From Shewanella sp. 10N.286.48.A6 (GTDB taxonomy: Bacteria; Pseudomonadota; Gammaproteobacteria; Enterobacterales; Shewanellaceae), in assembly GCF_002873135.1 (NCBI RefSeq), contig NZ_MCVI01000003.1:186001-250000 (forward strand): a stretch of DNA of 64,000 nucleotides. Direction: 5' to 3'. The notes beneath the pieces were generated by a model. It was given only the letters and a program-made list of their open reading frames with translations. It was not told the origin of the DNA and searched no databases. Position numbers and translations under genes: made by a program. Shown here one piece after another: positions 38,108 through 47,311 of the stretch. Position 1 is the stretch's first letter, and every line of letters starts with the position of its first letter.

Positions 38108-38713
38108 ATGAATACCAGTATTTATGACGCTACTCATGACACTAGGCTTAGTGATATTGCAGATATCCGTTCAGGCCACCCATTTAGGGGCAGTATAGAG
38201 CCAGATATAAATGGTGATGTGCATGTTGTGCAGGTGCGAAACACAAAAGCCACTGGAGAGATAGTTCAGGATGAAGTAATCACAACCACGCTAACAAGTA
38301 AAAAACAGCCAGACTGGTTAAAGACGGGAGATATACTCTTTGTGGCAAAAGGAGCCAAACATTATTCCGCATTGGTCGAAGATTTACCAAAGCAAACGGT
38401 GTGCTCACCACATTTCTTTTTAGTACGAATAAAACCAGCATTTACAGAGTTAGTAGCGCCAGAATTTATATGCTGGCAACTAAATCAACTCCCTGCACAG
38501 CGCTATTTTCAAACAACGGCTGAAGGCTCGCTTTATTTGAGTGTTCGTAGGCAAATTTTAGAATATGTGCCTATTACAATGCTGCCGATAGAAAAACAGA
38601 GACAATTAACGGCTATGCACCGCTGCGGAGTAAAAGAACAAAAAGTATTACAACAGCTTATTGATAATAGACAAAAACAACTTGAAGCCATTGCCATCAG
38701 TGAGCTTAGCTAA
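38108..38713 (+). CDS. Half-size HsdS-like specificity protein (single TRD)
   Basis: 201 residues, half the length of a standard HsdS. It contains one target-recognition-like domain (LSDIADIRSGHPFRGSIEPD, then QPDWLKTGDILFVAKGA). A C-terminal helix of the HsdS spacer type follows (KQRQLTAMHRCGVKEQKVLQ, QLIDNRQKQLEAIA). It is the first gene of the restriction operon, 44 bases before hsdM, while a full HsdS is encoded downstream. It may dimerise to give a palindromic target, alter specificity or act as a regulator. A paralogue lies inverted at 48,799. No frameshift is seen, and the length is similar in both copies, so it is probably a real short protein. Confidence 0.72.
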   Translation: MNTSIYDATHDTRLSDIADIRSGHPFRGSIEPDINGDVHVVQVRNTKATGEIVQDEVITTTLTSKKQPDWLKTGDILFVAKGAKHYSALVEDLPKQTVCSPHFFLVRIKPAFTELVAPEFICWQLNQLPAQRYFQTTAEGSLYLSVRRQILEYVPITMLPIEKQRQLTAMHRCGVKEQKVLQQLIDNRQKQLEAIAISELS

Positions 38714-38757
38714 AAATTTAAACAATAAAAGAATTTAACCATTAAGGAATAAAACGA

Positions 38758-40275
38758 ATGCCAACAAGTCAAATCAATCAGGATGATATAAACAAAGCAG
38801 TATGGGCCGCTTGTGACACGTTTAGAGGGGTTATTAACGCAGATACATACAAAGACTTCGTGCTAACCATGTTGTTCTTAAAATACATCTCAGATGTGTA
38901 TAAAGACGATTACAGGAAGCTCGTTGAACAGCATGGTGATAATCCGAAATTAATAACTGCCATGATGTCAAAGCAGCGATTTGTATTACCAGAAGGTGCT
39001 AGCTTTTGGGATTTATACGAACAACGTCACCAAGCAGGTAACGGGCAACGTATTGACCAAGCACTACATGCGTTAGAAGAAGCCAACGGAACTAAGCTTA
39101 AAAATGTATTCCAAGACATCAGTTTTAATACCGACAAGCTAGGCCAAGAAAAGCAAAAGAACGATTTACTGCGCCACTTATTAGAAGATTTTGGTAAAGA
39201 CATTCTTAACTTAAGTTCAGAGCGTGTGGGGAGTTTAGATGTTATTGGTAATGCTTACGAATTCCTTATTAAACACTTTGCCGCAGGCAGTGGTGCCACC
39301 GCTGGTGAATACTATACTCCGCCAGAAGTTTCAGACTTACTCGCGACCATTTTAGAGCCTGTAGAAGGTGATCAAATATGCGATCCCTGTGTTGGCAGTG
39401 GCTCATTATTATTAAAATGTGGCGCAATGGTGCGTAAGAACTCAGGCTCAAAAAAATATGCCTTATTCGGTCAAGAAGCCATTGGTGCAACCTGGGCACT
39501 AGCCAAAATGAACATGTTCCTACATGGTGAAGACAACCACCGCATTGAATGGGGCGACACTATTCGCAACCCTCAGTTATTAGACAAAGAAGGAACAGGC
39601 TTATTACACTTTGACATCGTAACAGCCAACCCACCGTTTTCTCTTGATAAATGGGGTCATGAAGATGCTAGCAGCGACCCGTATGGTCGTTTTAGACGAG
39701 GTATACCGCCAAAAACCAAAGGCGATTATGCGTTTATCAGTCACATGATAGAAACGCTAAAACCAGAGACTGGGCGTATGGGTGTCGTTGTGCCACATGG
39801 CGTATTATTTAGAGCATCTTCTGAAGGTAAAATTCGTCAACAGTTAATAGAAGAAAACCTACTTGATACCGTTATTGGCCTACCAGAAAAACTGTTCTTT
39901 GGCACAGGTATTCCTGCTGCTATTTTGCTCTTTAAAAAGCAAAAAACAGATAATAATGTGCTGTTTATTGATGCGAGTCGAGAATTTAAATCTGGCAAAA
40001 ACCAAAACCAATTAATGCCAGATAACATTCAAAAAATCATCGACACCTACAAAGCCCGTGAAACAGTTGACAAATATGCTTACCTAGCGAATTTTGATGA
40101 AATTGCTGAAAATGACTTTAACCTCAATATTCCACGTTATGTTGATACCTTTGAAGAAGAAGCCGAGATTGATTTAGTGGCAGTACGTACTGAGCGTGTT
40201 GAGCTGAAAAACGAACTCAATACACTAGAATCTGAAATGGAAAGTTATTTAAAGGAGTTGGGTTATGGTGCCTAA
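38758..40275 (+). CDS. hsdM: Type I restriction-modification DNA methyltransferase subunit HsdM
   Basis: 505 residues. The N-terminal HsdM helical domain (DINKAVWAACDTFRGVINAD) is followed by the N6-adenine methyltransferase fold. SAM motif I is CDPCVGSGSLLL near residue 208, preceded by GEYYTPPEVSDLL, and catalytic motif IV is NPPF near 291. It modifies host DNA as M2S and with HsdR forms the restriction complex. It overlaps hsdS by 11 bases. The family is certain. A decaying inverted copy of its N-terminal third lies at 48,222-48,771. Confidence 0.95.
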   Translation: MPTSQINQDDINKAVWAACDTFRGVINADTYKDFVLTMLFLKYISDVYKDDYRKLVEQHGDNPKLITAMMSKQRFVLPEGASFWDLYEQRHQAGNGQRIDQALHALEEANGTKLKNVFQDISFNTDKLGQEKQKNDLLRHLLEDFGKDILNLSSERVGSLDVIGNAYEFLIKHFAAGSGATAGEYYTPPEVSDLLATILEPVEGDQICDPCVGSGSLLLKCGAMVRKNSGSKKYALFGQEAIGATWALAKMNMFLHGEDNHRIEWGDTIRNPQLLDKEGTGLLHFDIVTANPPFSLDKWGHEDASSDPYGRFRRGIPPKTKGDYAFISHMIETLKPETGRMGVVVPHGVLFRASSEGKIRQQLIEENLLDTVIGLPEKLFFGTGIPAAILLFKKQKTDNNVLFIDASREFKSGKNQNQLMPDNIQKIIDTYKARETVDKYAYLANFDEIAENDFNLNIPRYVDTFEEEAEIDLVAVRTERVELKNELNTLESEMESYLKELGYGA

Positions 40276-41512
40276 TGGATGGGGAAAACACTCGGTAGGA
40301 AAAATTTGTACGTCAATTGTACCAGGTAGAAACAAGCCCAAAGTTTTCAACGGCTCAATTCCATGGGTTACAACACCTGAGATTAAAGGCAGGTATATTC
40401 CATCAAAGTTTCAGAAGAACTATATTTCTCTTGAAGCATTAAAGGAATGTGGAGGGAAAACAGTTCCAAACGGAGCTGTTGTCATGGCGGCTGTTGGGGA
40501 GCTAGGCTTAGTTGCAATTACATCAGAAGAAGTGGTGTTGAATCAACAATTACACGCATTTGTTTGCTCTGACTTAGTTCACAACGAATATCTAGCATAT
40601 TGGTTATCGAGTCAAAAGCCTTTCATGAAAAGTATTGCATCAAAAACTACTATTCCTTACTTGAATAAAACAAATTGTGAAAGTGTACCCGTTGCACTTC
40701 CTCCGCTCCCCGAACAACAAAAAATCGCCACTATCCTTAACACTTGGGACAAAGCGATTAGCACCACCGAGCGCCTAATCGACAACAGCAAGCAACAGAA
40801 AAAAGCCCTAATGCAACAACTGCTCACTGGTAAAAAATGCCTATTTGATGATTCAGGTAAACCGTTTGAATGTGAATGGGAAGATGTAAGCCTTGAATCA
40901 ATTAGTGAAATTATGACTGATTATGTTGCGAATGGTAGTTTTCAATCATTACGTGAAAACGTTGTGGTTACAGATGAGGTGGATCATTCATTGTACGTCA
41001 GATTGACTGATTTACGTGTTGGGTTGGGACATAAGAATCAGAAATATACATCTAAAAAAAGTTATGATTTCCTTAAAAAATCATGTCTATTTGGTGGTGA
41101 ATTACTAATGGCTAACATTGGAGCGAATGTTGGCGAGGTATGGCAAATGCCAGAAGTAGATATGCCTGCGACCTTGGCTCCTAACATGCTAATGACGAAA
41201 TTCAAGCCGCGTGCACATAGTAGGTATGTATATTATTTCTTATCAAGTAGTTTTGGACAGAATAGAATTTCCAAAGTGATCGCAGGCAGCGGTCACCCAA
41301 AAATTAATAAAACAGAATTAAAACAGGTAAAAGTTTTGTTACCAAGTTTTAAAGAACAGCAAAAAATAGCTGCTGTATTAACCAACGCAGACAAAGAAAT
41401 ACAATTAGTGGAACAACAACTTGCTGATTTAAAGCAAGAGAAAAAAGCGTTAATGCAGCAATTGTTAACAGGTAAACGAAGAGTAAAGGTAGACAATACA
41501 GAGGCAGCATAA
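40265..41512 (+). CDS. hsdS: Type I restriction specificity subunit HsdS
   Basis: 415 residues with two target-recognition domains, each followed by the conserved helical repeat. The first repeat is LPPLPEQQKIATILNTWDKA with KKALMQQLLTGKK; the second is LPSFKEQQKIAAVLTNADKE with KKALMQQLLTGKR. It determines the bipartite DNA target shared by modification and restriction. The repeats are near-identical in nucleotide sequence, so recombination that swaps TRDs is possible. Starts within the end of hsdM. The two TRDs are unlike each other, implying an asymmetric target. Confidence 0.93.
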   Translation: MVPNGWGKHSVGKICTSIVPGRNKPKVFNGSIPWVTTPEIKGRYIPSKFQKNYISLEALKECGGKTVPNGAVVMAAVGELGLVAITSEEVVLNQQLHAFVCSDLVHNEYLAYWLSSQKPFMKSIASKTTIPYLNKTNCESVPVALPPLPEQQKIATILNTWDKAISTTERLIDNSKQQKKALMQQLLTGKKCLFDDSGKPFECEWEDVSLESISEIMTDYVANGSFQSLRENVVVTDEVDHSLYVRLTDLRVGLGHKNQKYTSKKSYDFLKKSCLFGGELLMANIGANVGEVWQMPEVDMPATLAPNMLMTKFKPRAHSRYVYYFLSSSFGQNRISKVIAGSGHPKINKTELKQVKVLLPSFKEQQKIAAVLTNADKEIQLVEQQLADLKQEKKALMQQLLTGKRRVKVDNTEAA

Positions 41513-41516
41513 CGAT

Positions 41517-42863
41517 ATGGATATCACAGCATTAACATTTGATGAACGAGACGAATTTAGGCGTAAAAGTATTGCTGAAAAAGTGATTTCGCTATTAAAA
41601 GCTGACATAGATATTTCACCTATGGTTATCGATGGTAGTTGGGGTACAGGTAAAACAGAGTTTTGCCATAAACTCATAAACCTGATGCACGGTAGTGATA
41701 CGCACCATTTAATCTATATTGATGCGTTCAAAGCTGATCATGCTGATGAGCCATTAATGACTGTACTTGCTGAGATCATTAAAGTTTTGCCAGATGATGA
41801 GAGTAAGCAAGGTTTTATGAAAAAAACTTTGCCTGCTGTACGTTATGGTTTAAAAACAATTGCTAAAGCGGGAGTTTCACACCTTTTAAGGCAAGATGTA
41901 GCTGATGTTGCAGATGATTTTGATAAACAAATTCAGTCTGCCGCAGATAAAGCTATCGATGCAACGGTTGAATCAGTATTAAAAGTTCATGTCAAAGCAG
42001 ATAAAAACTTAAAAGCGTTACAAGCTGCACTGGCTGAAATTGCAGTTACTAAACCGATAATTTTATTTGTCGATGAACTAGACCGATGCAGACCAAACTT
42101 TGCTGTCGATATGCTTGAGATTATAAAGCACACCTTTGATGTTGAAGGTGTTAACTTTGTACTAATCACAAATACTCAACAACTAAAAGCCTCTGTTAAT
42201 CATTGTTATGGTCATGCAGTTGATGCCCAGCGTTATTTAGACAAATTTATAAAATTCAGATTTGAACTATCCTCTCTCTCTGACAGACACCTTAACTCGC
42301 CTATTCTAGCTGCAAAAAAACACTTTTTTACACTTGCACAAGAGAAAAAGTGTTTACCTGATGATTGTTTAAAGAATGCGGTATTTGGAAAAGCTATTGA
42401 GCATTTAATTCAATACCATTCTCTTTCACTCAGAGAAGTTGAAACTCTAATTTTGCATATCCAGATTGCACAAACCCTATCCAATTCAGATAGGTTTGTT
42501 GAAAGGCAATATATTGGTTATACGTTGCTGAGATTAATCGGTGTGATGTTGGTTTGCTACCGACCAGAGCTATTAATAGAGCTTAAAAAGGGTAATATTG
42601 ACGCTACTTTATTAGGTGAGTTTTTAGGGGTGGAGGATATTCCAACGCTTGAACAAAGAGGAAATAGGCCAGACGCTTTTGAGGTAATGATGGTCATTCT
42701 TGCTAAAGATTGTAATAAAAACGTTGAAAAATACATACCACAAAAAGAACAAGAAGAAGAGTGGGATAAATACATACACCATGGATTTATGGGCGATATT
42801 CCAGACTCGCACGAAGCGATAAATCAGATTATTGAAACAGCAAATATAATGGCTTTTGAGTAA
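41517..42863 (+). CDS. KAP-family P-loop NTPase within the restriction operon
   Basis: 448 residues. Walker A is IDGSWGTGKTEF near residue 40, and Walker B is ILFVDELDRCRPNFAVDML near 181, the DELDR-type signature of KAP NTPases. A helical insert with possible amphipathic segments lies between them (residues 80-150). The C-terminal 200 residues are helical. KAP proteins occur in several phage-defence loci, where they are proposed to couple NTP use to signalling or membrane effects. Here it lies four bases after hsdS and 11 bases before hsdR, so it is a fixed member of the operon and not an insertion. Its role in restriction is unknown. Confidence 0.85.
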   Translation: MDITALTFDERDEFRRKSIAEKVISLLKADIDISPMVIDGSWGTGKTEFCHKLINLMHGSDTHHLIYIDAFKADHADEPLMTVLAEIIKVLPDDESKQGFMKKTLPAVRYGLKTIAKAGVSHLLRQDVADVADDFDKQIQSAADKAIDATVESVLKVHVKADKNLKALQAALAEIAVTKPIILFVDELDRCRPNFAVDMLEIIKHTFDVEGVNFVLITNTQQLKASVNHCYGHAVDAQRYLDKFIKFRFELSSLSDRHLNSPILAAKKHFFTLAQEKKCLPDDCLKNAVFGKAIEHLIQYHSLSLREVETLILHIQIAQTLSNSDRFVERQYIGYTLLRLIGVMLVCYRPELLIELKKGNIDATLLGEFLGVEDIPTLEQRGNRPDAFEVMMVILAKDCNKNVEKYIPQKEQEEEWDKYIHHGFMGDIPDSHEAINQIIETANIMAFE

Positions 42864-42874
42864 AGGTATACGTT

Positions 42875-45800
42875 ATGACTTCTCCCATAAACTTCAAAGA
42901 AGAATTTAGTTCTAAGATCCCCGCATTAACCTTGCTTACTAATTTAGGTTATGAATTTATTCCACCTAGTGAGTGTGAAGCCTTACGTGGCAATCCATCC
43001 CTTACGACAAAGAGCGGGGCAGATAAAAAAAGCACTCACCAAGTAGTGTTAATGCCAATCATGCGAGCGTTTTTAGCTAAACAATCCTTTCCCTTTGCAG
43101 GTAAGCAACACAAGCTCACTGATGCTGCTATTGATAAAGTGATACATGAGTTAAACCCTGCAATGAATTTAGGGCTTAAAGCCGCTAATGAAAAGCTCTA
43201 CAACGCTATGATGTATGGCGTGAGTGTAACTGAGTTTGTTGATGGTAAAAAAGCATCTCCGACTATTCAGCTCATTGATTGGCATAATATTGATAATAAC
43301 CAGTTACATTTTACTGAAGAATTGGTTGTACAAAATGCTGAAGGTACAGGTAACCGTATTCCAGATATAGTGTGTTTTGTGAACGGCTTACCTTTAGTGG
43401 TCATTGAGGCAAAACGCCCTGATTCAAATAAAGAAGGTAAATCGACCAATGCTGAGGCGATTTCTCAGCAAATACGCAATCAAGGTCAGCTAGAAATTCC
43501 ACACTTATTTGCTTATAGCCAGTTACTGTTATCGGTAAACGGACATGAAGGATTGTATGGTACTTGCGGTACACCTGAAAAATTCTGGGCAAAGTGGAAA
43601 GAAGAGTTAATACCTGAAGCTGAGTTTGTTCGCCTAAAAAATCGTAACCTTAATGATAAACAGCTTAATAGTTTGTTCAATCATCGCCCCGCTTACGCTA
43701 AAGATGACTACTTATCGTTAATTTCCGCAGGTGATTTAACCGTTACCGACCAAGATAGACTGATCATCAGTTTATTACGCCCTGAGCGTTTACTTGAGAT
43801 GACCCGCTTGTTTACTTTGTTCGATAAAAAGGCAGGAAAGATTGTCGCTCGTTATCAGCAAGTATTTGGCATTAAAGCTTTAGTTGACCGCATTAATACC
43901 TTTGATGCAGCAGGTGCTCGTGAAGGCGGTGTTATTTGGCATACAACGGGCAGTGGTAAATCGTTTACTATGGTGTTTTTATCCAAAGCCCTTGTTTGGT
44001 TAGAAGAACTATCACAAGTTCGAGTGATCATCGTAACTGACCGAGTTGATTTAGAAGATCAGCTTAGCCGTACTTTTGCCTCTGGTGGTGTACTGACTGA
44101 CAGAGATAAAAAAGATGCTATGGCAACATCAGGCAAACGTTTAGCCGAGCAAATTGGTAAAGGTAATGAACGCGTTATCTTTTCAATTATTAATAAGTTT
44201 GGCTCTGCTATTAAGCAAAAAGAATGTTTTAACGATAGCCCCAATATTATTGTATTAGTGGATGAAGGCCATCGTAGTCAAAACGGTGAAAACAATATTC
44301 GAATGCAGCAAACTTTGCCCAAAGCAGCATTCATTGCATTTACAGGTACGCCATTATTAAAAGATGATAAGACTGAAAACAAGTTCGGTAAAATCATCCA
44401 CTCATACACCATGCAACAAGCCGTTGAAGATAAAACCGTAACCCCCTTGTTATACGAAGAGCGTATTCCTGAGTTAAACGTGAATGACAAGGCCATTGAT
44501 GCTTGGTTTGAACGCAGCACCAGTAAATTAAGCGACAAACAACGAACTGATTTAAAGAAAAAGTTTTCACAAAAAGGTCAAATCTACCAAGCTGAAGGTC
44601 GAATTGATTTGATTGCTTATGATATTTCTGATCATTTCCAAAATTTCAAACAGCAAGGCTTAAAAGGCCAGTTAGCTTGTGACTCTAAAGCCTCGGCCAT
44701 TCGCTATAAGAATGCATTAGATAAAATAGGCTCTGTGACTTCTGTTGTAGCTATGTCACCGCCTGATACGCGCGAAGGCCATGACGTTGTTGATCAAGAC
44801 AGTAAAGACATCGTTCAAAACTGGTGGAAAGGTAACGTTGCACAAACCTACGGGGGCGATGAAAAATCTTACACAAAAGCCATTATAGAAGACTTTAGCC
44901 GTGACGATGGCCCCGACATCATGATAGTGGTCGATAAGCTACTAACGGGCTTTGACGAGCCTAAAAATACGGTACTTTATATCGACAAGCCACTTAAAGA
45001 GCACAATCTGATACAAGCCATTGCTCGCGTAAACCGTTTACATAGTAAAAAGCTGTTTGGTTACTTAATTGATTACCGTGGTATTTTGAAAGAACTTGAT
45101 ACCACCATTGAAAAATACCAAGACTTGGCTGAACGCACCCAAGGTGGCTTTGATATAGACGATCTTAAAGGTTTATATAACCGCATGGATACGGAATATA
45201 AAAAGTTACCAGGCTTACATAGTGAGCTGTGGGATATTTTTGCTAATGTTAAAAATAAGCAAGATGGCCCTGCATTAAGGCAAGCATTAGCCCCTAAAGT
45301 GCAGGATGTAGATGGCAAATTGGTTGATACTAATCTTAAAAAGCGTGATGACTTTTACTCTGCCCTGACTGTTTTCTCTAACTGCATTAAGGTCGCTTTA
45401 CAATCTGCTAGCTACTTTGAAGATAAGTCTTTCGATAGCAAACGTGACTTGTATAAACGTGACTTAAAAGCCTTTGTAGACCTACGCAAACAAGTTCGTG
45501 AAGATGCCAACGAAACCGTCAACTACGATGAGTATGCAGAAGATATCCGTAGCTTATTAGATAAACATATTGCAGGTATTGAGGTAAAAGAACCTGATGG
45601 TGCTTACTTGGTTGGTAATCTGGGTAAAAATGTTAAACCGCAAGATTTAAGTGATGATGAAGCTCGAAACCAAACAGACAAAATCACGGGTCGTATCACT
45701 AAGATGATTGAAGAAGATCTTGCTGATGATCCTTATGCACAAGAGTATTTTTCTAATCTGTTAAAGAAAGCGATTGAGAAAACCAAAGAAATGTTTGATG

Positions 45801-46189
45801 CGCCAGTTAAACAATACATCTTGTTTGCTGACTTTGAACAAGAAGTAAAAGATCGCAAAGTTGCCGATATACCAAACGACTTTACCGATGATTCAGGCAA
45901 ATTAAATAAACATGCTCAAGCCTATTTTGGTTTGTTTAAGCATGTGTTTGGCGCAGACTACTTAATCGAACAATCATTAGATAATGAGAAATTAGTAGAG
46001 CTTGCCTTTAATATTGATGAAGTGGTTAACAATGCAGTAGCTGAATACTCTATCAACCCTGCCGAAATTGAAAATGCCATCAGTATGAAGTTACTACCGA
46101 TGTTGTTTGGCGATATCGGTATTGATAACGCTGAAAAACTCATTGAAGCAGTGCTTAAAATTACTCGCCTTGGTTTATCAAGAGGTTAA
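42875..46189 (+). CDS. hsdR: Type I restriction endonuclease subunit HsdR
   Basis: 1,104 residues. The N-terminal PD-(D/E)xK nuclease is visible (RIPDIVCFVNGLPLVVIEAKRP near residue 162). Next comes the SF2 translocase with Walker A HTTGSGKSF near 355, the DEGH box in VLVDEGHRSQ near 463, and FTGTPLL. TGFDEPKNTVLYIDKPL and QAIARVNRL mark the second RecA-like domain, followed by a C-terminal helical region for HsdM contact. It cleaves unmodified DNA after translocation. All motifs are intact, so an active enzyme is expected. Confidence 0.95.
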   Translation: MTSPINFKEEFSSKIPALTLLTNLGYEFIPPSECEALRGNPSLTTKSGADKKSTHQVVLMPIMRAFLAKQSFPFAGKQHKLTDAAIDKVIHELNPAMNLGLKAANEKLYNAMMYGVSVTEFVDGKKASPTIQLIDWHNIDNNQLHFTEELVVQNAEGTGNRIPDIVCFVNGLPLVVIEAKRPDSNKEGKSTNAEAISQQIRNQGQLEIPHLFAYSQLLLSVNGHEGLYGTCGTPEKFWAKWKEELIPEAEFVRLKNRNLNDKQLNSLFNHRPAYAKDDYLSLISAGDLTVTDQDRLIISLLRPERLLEMTRLFTLFDKKAGKIVARYQQVFGIKALVDRINTFDAAGAREGGVIWHTTGSGKSFTMVFLSKALVWLEELSQVRVIIVTDRVDLEDQLSRTFASGGVLTDRDKKDAMATSGKRLAEQIGKGNERVIFSIINKFGSAIKQKECFNDSPNIIVLVDEGHRSQNGENNIRMQQTLPKAAFIAFTGTPLLKDDKTENKFGKIIHSYTMQQAVEDKTVTPLLYEERIPELNVNDKAIDAWFERSTSKLSDKQRTDLKKKFSQKGQIYQAEGRIDLIAYDISDHFQNFKQQGLKGQLACDSKASAIRYKNALDKIGSVTSVVAMSPPDTREGHDVVDQDSKDIVQNWWKGNVAQTYGGDEKSYTKAIIEDFSRDDGPDIMIVVDKLLTGFDEPKNTVLYIDKPLKEHNLIQAIARVNRLHSKKLFGYLIDYRGILKELDTTIEKYQDLAERTQGGFDIDDLKGLYNRMDTEYKKLPGLHSELWDIFANVKNKQDGPALRQALAPKVQDVDGKLVDTNLKKRDDFYSALTVFSNCIKVALQSASYFEDKSFDSKRDLYKRDLKAFVDLRKQVREDANETVNYDEYAEDIRSLLDKHIAGIEVKEPDGAYLVGNLGKNVKPQDLSDDEARNQTDKITGRITKMIEEDLADDPYAQEYFSNLLKKAIEKTKEMFDAPVKQYILFADFEQEVKDRKVADIPNDFTDDSGKLNKHAQAYFGLFKHVFGADYLIEQSLDNEKLVELAFNIDEVVNNAVAEYSINPAEIENAISMKLLPMLFGDIGIDNAEKLIEAVLKITRLGLSRG

Positions 46190-47034
46190 TGTTGATGGCG
46201 AATTCATTAACAGAGGCTAGTTCTTCAATTGCTGCTGAAATTAGTACCAAGAAAACCCACACTAAAACGGCTGAGCGTGGTGCTTTTTATTACGGTAATG
46301 ACATGATTCATTATGATGTGATCCGTAAATCACAAAGCAGCAAGGTTAACTCTAGTAAAGCTGTTGCTCGTAAGGTGGTGATAAAGGTGCATCCCGATCA
46401 ACGTGTGGTTGCAACAGTGCCACATGATGCTACCGAGGATTCGATTCAACAGGCTATGCTTAAACGTGCCAGATGGATTTGGCAAAATATTGAAGAATTT
46501 GCTAAGCAAAAAGATTACGTTTTACCCAAACGCTATGTCAGCGGTGAACCCCAGTTTTACTTAGGCAGACGCTATGTTTTAAAAGTGCTAATAGATTCTG
46601 AGCAAGTGTCTAACGTTAAGCTTAGTCGTGGTAAATTGAACGTAACCTTACGTAAAGATTTTGATGATCGGGTGGTTAAAGTTAAGCCATTAGTAGACAA
46701 ATGGTATCAACATAAAGCTAAAGCAATTTTTCATGAACGCCTAAATAAAATGCTGCCTAAATCGTCATGGGTAACAGGCATTCCATCCTTTAGAGTGATG
46801 GCTATGAAAAAGCAATGGGGAAGCTGTTCTGCTAAAGGTAACCTAATGCTCAACCCTCATCTAATTAAAGCCCCTAAAGAATGTATTGATTACGTGATAT
46901 TACATGAGCTATGCCATATTGCCGAGCACAACCACAGCGAAAAGTTTTGGCGATTGCTTACTCAAGTGATGCCCAACTGGAAAGAAGTTAAAGCCAAACT
47001 GGATGATATGGCGGAGTTGTATTTAAATGAATAA
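46189..47034 (+). CDS. YgjP-like zinc metallopeptidase (M48/DUF45 type)
   Basis: 281 residues. The C-terminal domain has the HExxH zinc motif in VILHELCHIAEHNHSEKFW, preceded by the family phrase KKQWGSCSAKGNLMLNPHL. The N-terminal 60 residues are extra and polar. The start ATG overlaps the last base of the hsdR stop. YgjP-type genes often accompany hsdR in type I loci. The role is not established; processing of complex subunits or of a damage signal are possibilities. Catalytic residues are intact. Confidence 0.88.
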   Translation: MLMANSLTEASSSIAAEISTKKTHTKTAERGAFYYGNDMIHYDVIRKSQSSKVNSSKAVARKVVIKVHPDQRVVATVPHDATEDSIQQAMLKRARWIWQNIEEFAKQKDYVLPKRYVSGEPQFYLGRRYVLKVLIDSEQVSNVKLSRGKLNVTLRKDFDDRVVKVKPLVDKWYQHKAKAIFHERLNKMLPKSSWVTGIPSFRVMAMKKQWGSCSAKGNLMLNPHLIKAPKECIDYVILHELCHIAEHNHSEKFWRLLTQVMPNWKEVKAKLDDMAELYLNE

Positions 47035-47311
47035 AGATGAATTAAAGTTACTTTGTAAAAGCGAGAACAGAGTCTGCCCTATGCCCCCGCAATGGGCCAA
47101 GTTTGAAGAACTTATTGCTAAAATATCAGACGAAAAACCACCTCATTCACTAATTTTAGGCTCTTGGTTTGAATCAAGTGATAAAAAGATAGCGAGAGTC
47201 CAAGAGCAAATTGATTGGGCTGATGAAAGGGGTTTATTGAATGTTGCAATTGAATATTTGAACGGTCTAACAGAAAGTCAGTGGTATAAGGGGTTTATTA
47301 GAAGATCATGA
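47027..47311 (+). CDS. Small hypothetical protein in restriction operon
   Basis: 94 residues, acidic to neutral, with no membrane segment. Phrases such as RVCPMPPQWAKFEELIAKIS and LNVAIEYLNGLTESQWYKGF are distinctive but I do not recognise the family. It overlaps the metallopeptidase gene by eight bases and the next gene by four, so it is translated as part of the operon and is very likely real. Candidate roles are a partner or inhibitor of the downstream nuclease-like protein; this is inference from coupling only. Confidence 0.65.
   Translation: MNKDELKLLCKSENRVCPMPPQWAKFEELIAKISDEKPPHSLILGSWFESSDKKIARVQEQIDWADERGLLNVAIEYLNGLTESQWYKGFIRRS

Noticed and set aside
40265..41512. HsdS as a phase-variable gene by simple-sequence slippage
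   Set aside because: No homopolymer or short tandem repeat tract of the needed length was seen in the gene or its promoter; only the internal helical repeats could recombine.
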